The notes under the pieces are model-generated. The model made no database searches, had not been told where the DNA came from, and saw nothing but the letters and a program-made list of their open reading frames with translations. Below are positions 61,128 through 64,000 of a stretch of DNA of 64,000 bases, one piece after another. How positions within the stretch are numbered: position 1 is the stretch's first letter; the number at the start of each line of letters is the position of its first letter. Origin of the DNA: Opitutaceae bacterium EW11 (GTDB taxonomy: Bacteria; Verrucomicrobiota; Verrucomicrobiia; Opitutales; Opitutaceae). The stretch covers positions 1-64,000 of the forward strand of contig QAYY01000001.1 in the NCBI GenBank assembly GCA_003054665.1. Reading direction: 5' to 3'. The translations under genes and the position numbers were made by a program.

Positions 61128-61791
61128 GTTAGTCTTCCGTCGCCGGATTGGCGGCAACACGGACACAATACCGGATCCAAATGCGAATGGATATCGTGCT
61201 TCGGACGAACGGCACCGAAGTATCCTTCCTAGCACTACCTAGGTGAAACACCCAAGAAATCGACAATTCTTATGATCGTTTTCACGCATTTGCATTTAGC
61301 TGGTAAACACGGTGTCAATTTTTCCTAACGCCCGACATTTTCCCCTTCGAACCGGCCCCAAGGCGCGAGAGCTGCATCACGGGATTCGAACAGGCATCGG
61401 GGTGCGACGTGCCGCGCCAAGCAGCGCCTGCTGCGAGGCCGCGCGCCGGTTCGCATCGCAGATCGGTGCCGCGCGTTTTCCCGCATCCGCTCCGGCTTCT
61501 GAATACAACGCCAAGTTCGTTCTTTTCGGTTTTCCGAGCCCAAGCCACACCGGCCGCGCACCCGATTAAGGCTTCGTGCATTCTGCAGAACGGTCGCGGC
61601 AGGCTCGATTCTCCAGGCGATCGGCCGGGATTCGAACAAGCGGGCGGCTGTTACCTTTTCTCCTGATGCAGTGCGACTTGGCGCTATCGACGAGGCAAGC
61701 CTCGGGCACAGGAGGGAACATGACCATATCCGGCGGATCCAGGCAGCTTCCGCCGGGGCCGCGGACTACCCTCCCCCTGGCAACGCACACC
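61128..61791. other. A/T-rich divergent intergenic region
   Basis: About 660 bp between the PEP-CTERM and helicase genes. The 61140-61330 part is A/T-rich and contains the palindrome ACCTAGGT (61237-61244) overlapping a CCTAG-N6-CTAGG inverted repeat; the same octamer occurs at 7197. The rest is G+C-rich without a gene. Confidence 0.5.
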
Positions 61792-64000
61792 ATGATCGAC
61801 GACCAAAATCAGACTGCGTTTCTCAAGCTGCTCCGCCACGGCATCCAACATGGCGGCTTCGAAATCGACGATGCGATCGCGATCCTGCTGCCTCTGATGC
61901 GGGAGGTCGCCGGCGCCCACGACGCGGGATTGGTCGCGCCGCTGCGCGGCACCGACGAACTCCACCTACGCCCCGAGGGAATGCTCGGCGTGAACCCGGA
62001 GTCCTTCAGGAACCCGCAACGGAACTACTCCCGTATCCAGGAACTGACGACCTACGACCCGGCAGCCCCTGTGCCCGCCGCGGGACTCCAACTGCCCGTC
62101 CGGCGCACGCCTTCCGCCATGCCGCCGCGCAACGAAGTCGCGGATTCCCCGGAGTCGCTTTCCACCCCGGCCTTCCTCCCCGGATATGTCAGCTGGGAGC
62201 ACGCGATCGGGCATCACGATCCGGTCACGGACGTCTTTTCGCTCGGCCTCCTGCTTGCGAGCCTCGCCTGCAATCTGGACTTCACTCGCCTCGAAGACCT
62301 GAAGCGCTTCGCAAAACACCGCGAAAACCTCTTCGAACTCAACAAGCGACTCCACCCGGTCGTTTCGCGCGTGATCGTGCAGATGACGGAGCTCGACCGC
62401 CACGAGCGGGCACCGGATCTCGGTCAGATCATCGGAACGCTCGAGACTTACCGGGACCAGCCGGTCGACTTCGATCTTTCCGGGTACGAGGCGTCGACGC
62501 CTGCCGACCGGCGCCGGCTGATCCGCGACACTCTGAGGGACCGGCTTTTCGAAATCTCCCGCCGCAACCGTCTGCTCTATTTCCGCGACACGCTGCAGAC
62601 GCTGAATCTCACCATCGCGTCCGTCCCGATCGTGAGCAATCCAACCAGCATCCGGCCGGAGCAGCTTTTCGTCTGGCAATCGGAGGTCGCCGCGGACCTT
62701 TCCCAAGGCCATCCCCTCTCGCTCGGCAAATGGCTGCGGTTGGAGGACTCGCCCTACATTCCCAGCGTCCTCGACAAGATCATCACGGAAGCCCGCCGGG
62801 ATCGCGCGGAATTCGGCTTCGCCCAGCTCCGGCTGGTGCTCTGCTTTTTGCGCTGGCACAACCTGAAGGAGGCGCCCGAGGAACGCATCCACTCACCGCT
62901 TCTGCTGCTCCCGGTGGAGCTTTCCAAGCGCCGAGGCGTGCGAGACGCCTACGTGCTGGCTCCCGTTTCCTCCGAGGCGGAGGTGAATCCCGCGCTGCGC
63001 CATCATCTGAAAACGCTCTATGGGATCGCGCTTCCCGAATCGATCGACCTCCAGCAGACATCGCTCGAGGCCTTCCACGCCCGGCTGCAGGAGCAAATCC
63101 GCGCGTCGGAGCCGGGAGTGACCCTCGACAAGCTCGACAGCCCGCGGATCGAGGCGCTGCACACCATTGCACGCCAACGCGTCGAACAGTGGCGCAAGCG
63201 GCTCCGGTCTCAGGAAACGGCGAACCCGCGCATGGAGGCTGAATCCGCCGGCGGCATCCTCAGCTCCGCATCAGCCGCCGAGACCGCAACGTCCTACCCG
63301 CCAACCGAGGACGTGCTCGCGGCCGAGGAGCCTCCGCGGCGGCGCACCGCGCCGCGGCCGGACGACCCACACAGCGGGAATCCGTATCGCTGGGCGTTCG
63401 ATCTCTGCAATCTCACGCTCGGCAATCTCCACTACCGGAAAATGACGCTCGTGCGGGATTACGCGAATCTCGCCGAGGAGGGCGTCTCGAGCGCGGGTTT
63501 CGACGCCGTCTTTTCCGTCGAGCCCAAGAACGCCGACGAGCCGTGCGACGACTCCTTCCCGCTTCGAGATCAATATCCGATCATACCGTGCGATTCGGCC
63601 CAAGCCGCCGCGGTTGCCCGTTCGCGCCGCGGCACGAGCTTCATCATTCAGGGCCCGCCGGGAACGGGGAAATCGCAGACGATCACCAACCTAATAGCCG
63701 ACTACATCGCCCGAGGACAACGCGTCCTTTTTGTCTGCGAGAAGCGCGCGGCCATCGACGTGGTATTCCACCGCCTTCGTCAGCAGGGCCTGGACGAGCT
63801 GTGCTGCCTGATCCACGACTCGCAGAACGACAAAAAGACGTTCATCCAAAACCTTAAGGAGACCTACGAACGCTGGTTGGCGGAGCCGGTGGACGAGGAG
63901 GCCGAGCGCAGTCGCGAACAGACACTCCACGCCATCGAGCACGACGTGGAAGCGCTGGACAGATTCTCCCGGGGAATGACCCACACGGCTCAGGTCGCCG
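61792..64000 (+). CDS. Superfamily 1 helicase with degenerate kinase-like N-terminus (DUF4011/COG1112), Mokosh MkoA-like; truncated by window end
   Basis: The first 736 residues of a larger protein; the frame is open at 64000. The N-terminal part resembles the C-lobe of a Ser/Thr kinase: REVAGAHDAGLVAPL at 37-51, where HRD is replaced by APL, and PGYVSWEHAIGHHDPVTDVF (about 130-149) as subdomains VIII-IX (DVFSLG). No N-lobe is present, so it is probably a pseudokinase. From about 245 a DUF4011-type helicase N-domain follows (RDRLFEISRRNRLLYFRD), then the AAA_11 P-loop GPPGTGKSQ (621-629) and VLFVCEKRAA. Kinase-like plus COG1112 helicase is the Mokosh type I MkoA arrangement; a PLD nuclease gene would be the partner. 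Confidence 0.75.
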   Translation, partial: MIDDQNQTAFLKLLRHGIQHGGFEIDDAIAILLPLMREVAGAHDAGLVAPLRGTDELHLRPEGMLGVNPESFRNPQRNYSRIQELTTYDPAAPVPAAGLQLPVRRTPSAMPPRNEVADSPESLSTPAFLPGYVSWEHAIGHHDPVTDVFSLGLLLASLACNLDFTRLEDLKRFAKHRENLFELNKRLHPVVSRVIVQMTELDRHERAPDLGQIIGTLETYRDQPVDFDLSGYEASTPADRRRLIRDTLRDRLFEISRRNRLLYFRDTLQTLNLTIASVPIVSNPTSIRPEQLFVWQSEVAADLSQGHPLSLGKWLRLEDSPYIPSVLDKIITEARRDRAEFGFAQLRLVLCFLRWHNLKEAPEERIHSPLLLLPVELSKRRGVRDAYVLAPVSSEAEVNPALRHHLKTLYGIALPESIDLQQTSLEAFHARLQEQIRASEPGVTLDKLDSPRIEALHTIARQRVEQWRKRLRSQETANPRMEAESAGGILSSASAAETATSYPPTEDVLAAEEPPRRRTAPRPDDPHSGNPYRWAFDLCNLTLGNLHYRKMTLVRDYANLAEEGVSSAGFDAVFSVEPKNADEPCDDSFPLRDQYPIIPCDSAQAAAVARSRRGTSFIIQGPPGTGKSQTITNLIADYIARGQRVLFVCEKRAAIDVVFHRLRQQGLDELCCLIHDSQNDKKTFIQNLKETYERWLAEPVDEEAERSREQTLHAIEHDVEALDRFSRGMTHTAQVA

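Noticed and set aside
61671-63242. Plus-strand frame of 523 codons overlapping the helicase gene
   Set aside because: Arg/Pro/Ala-rich low-complexity translation. The helicase frame at 61792 has recognisable domains in another phase.

Overview
The window is a G+C-rich stretch of bacterial chromosome. Its gene repertoire points to a member of Verrucomicrobiota, most like the Opitutaceae: two PEP-CTERM secreted proteins, secreted multidomain hydrolases with Ig/FN3/LamG modules and the 'NLSVR' C-terminal repeats common in this phylum, TonB-dependent receptors with an EYVVTG-type segment, several LacI/AraC-type regulators, and many DUF-family lipoproteins. This is inferred from gene content; no rRNA or marker-gene comparison was possible.

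Layout. 1-1.3 kb: a 36-bp tandem repeat, a tRNA-Asn, and the broken remnant of an HNH nuclease. 1.3-10 kb: a secreted GH-A-like multidomain protein, a secreted protein with SHD1-like, thioredoxin-like and TonB-like parts, a PfkB sugar kinase and a GH8 glycosidase, interspersed with copies of a 24-bp dispersed repeat. 10-14.8 kb: a DoxX / VOC / ECF41 sigma-factor operon, a methyltransferase, and an HxlR regulator divergent from a membrane protein across a perfect double operator. 15-19.3 kb: a large secreted gingipain-like/Ig protein, and a DUF3224 gene divergent from a PAS-AraC regulator with candidate direct-repeat operators between them. 19.8-26.6 kb: a FecI-FecR-TonB receptor-glycerophosphodiesterase-organophosphate antiporter operon, interpretable as a complete glycerophosphodiester uptake route. 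26.6-31.4 kb: small VOC and hypothetical genes, an esterase with a missing N-terminus, and an azurin / helical protein / DoxX operon. 31.6-40.2 kb: a Gre factor, then a sugar-utilisation locus (TonB receptor, GH1 beta-glucosidase, two tandem LacI regulators, GPH-family symporter) that shares a 13-bp putative operator. 40.7-61.1 kb: mostly housekeeping and stress genes (DUF4256, YCII, MarR-GNAT fusion, GlxA-type regulator, GAPDH, VWA protein, MFS, DUF1579, Spx/ArsC-like, ABC-F, ketopantoate reductase-like, MBL hydrolase, CoA-binding protein), followed by two PEP-CTERM proteins, twin DUF3016 lipoproteins, DUF2264, and a low-molecular-weight phosphatase. 61.8-64 kb: the 5' part of a gene combining a degenerate protein-kinase-like domain with a DUF4011/COG1112 superfamily-1 helicase, the architecture of the Mokosh anti-phage helicase. 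The window ends inside it.

The best candidates for something new are the helicase at the right edge, the FecI/FecR-controlled glycerophosphodiester uptake operon, the LacI-regulated GH1/TonB/GPH locus with its shared operator, the azurin/DoxX operon, and several regulator/operator pairs that can be read directly in the DNA.
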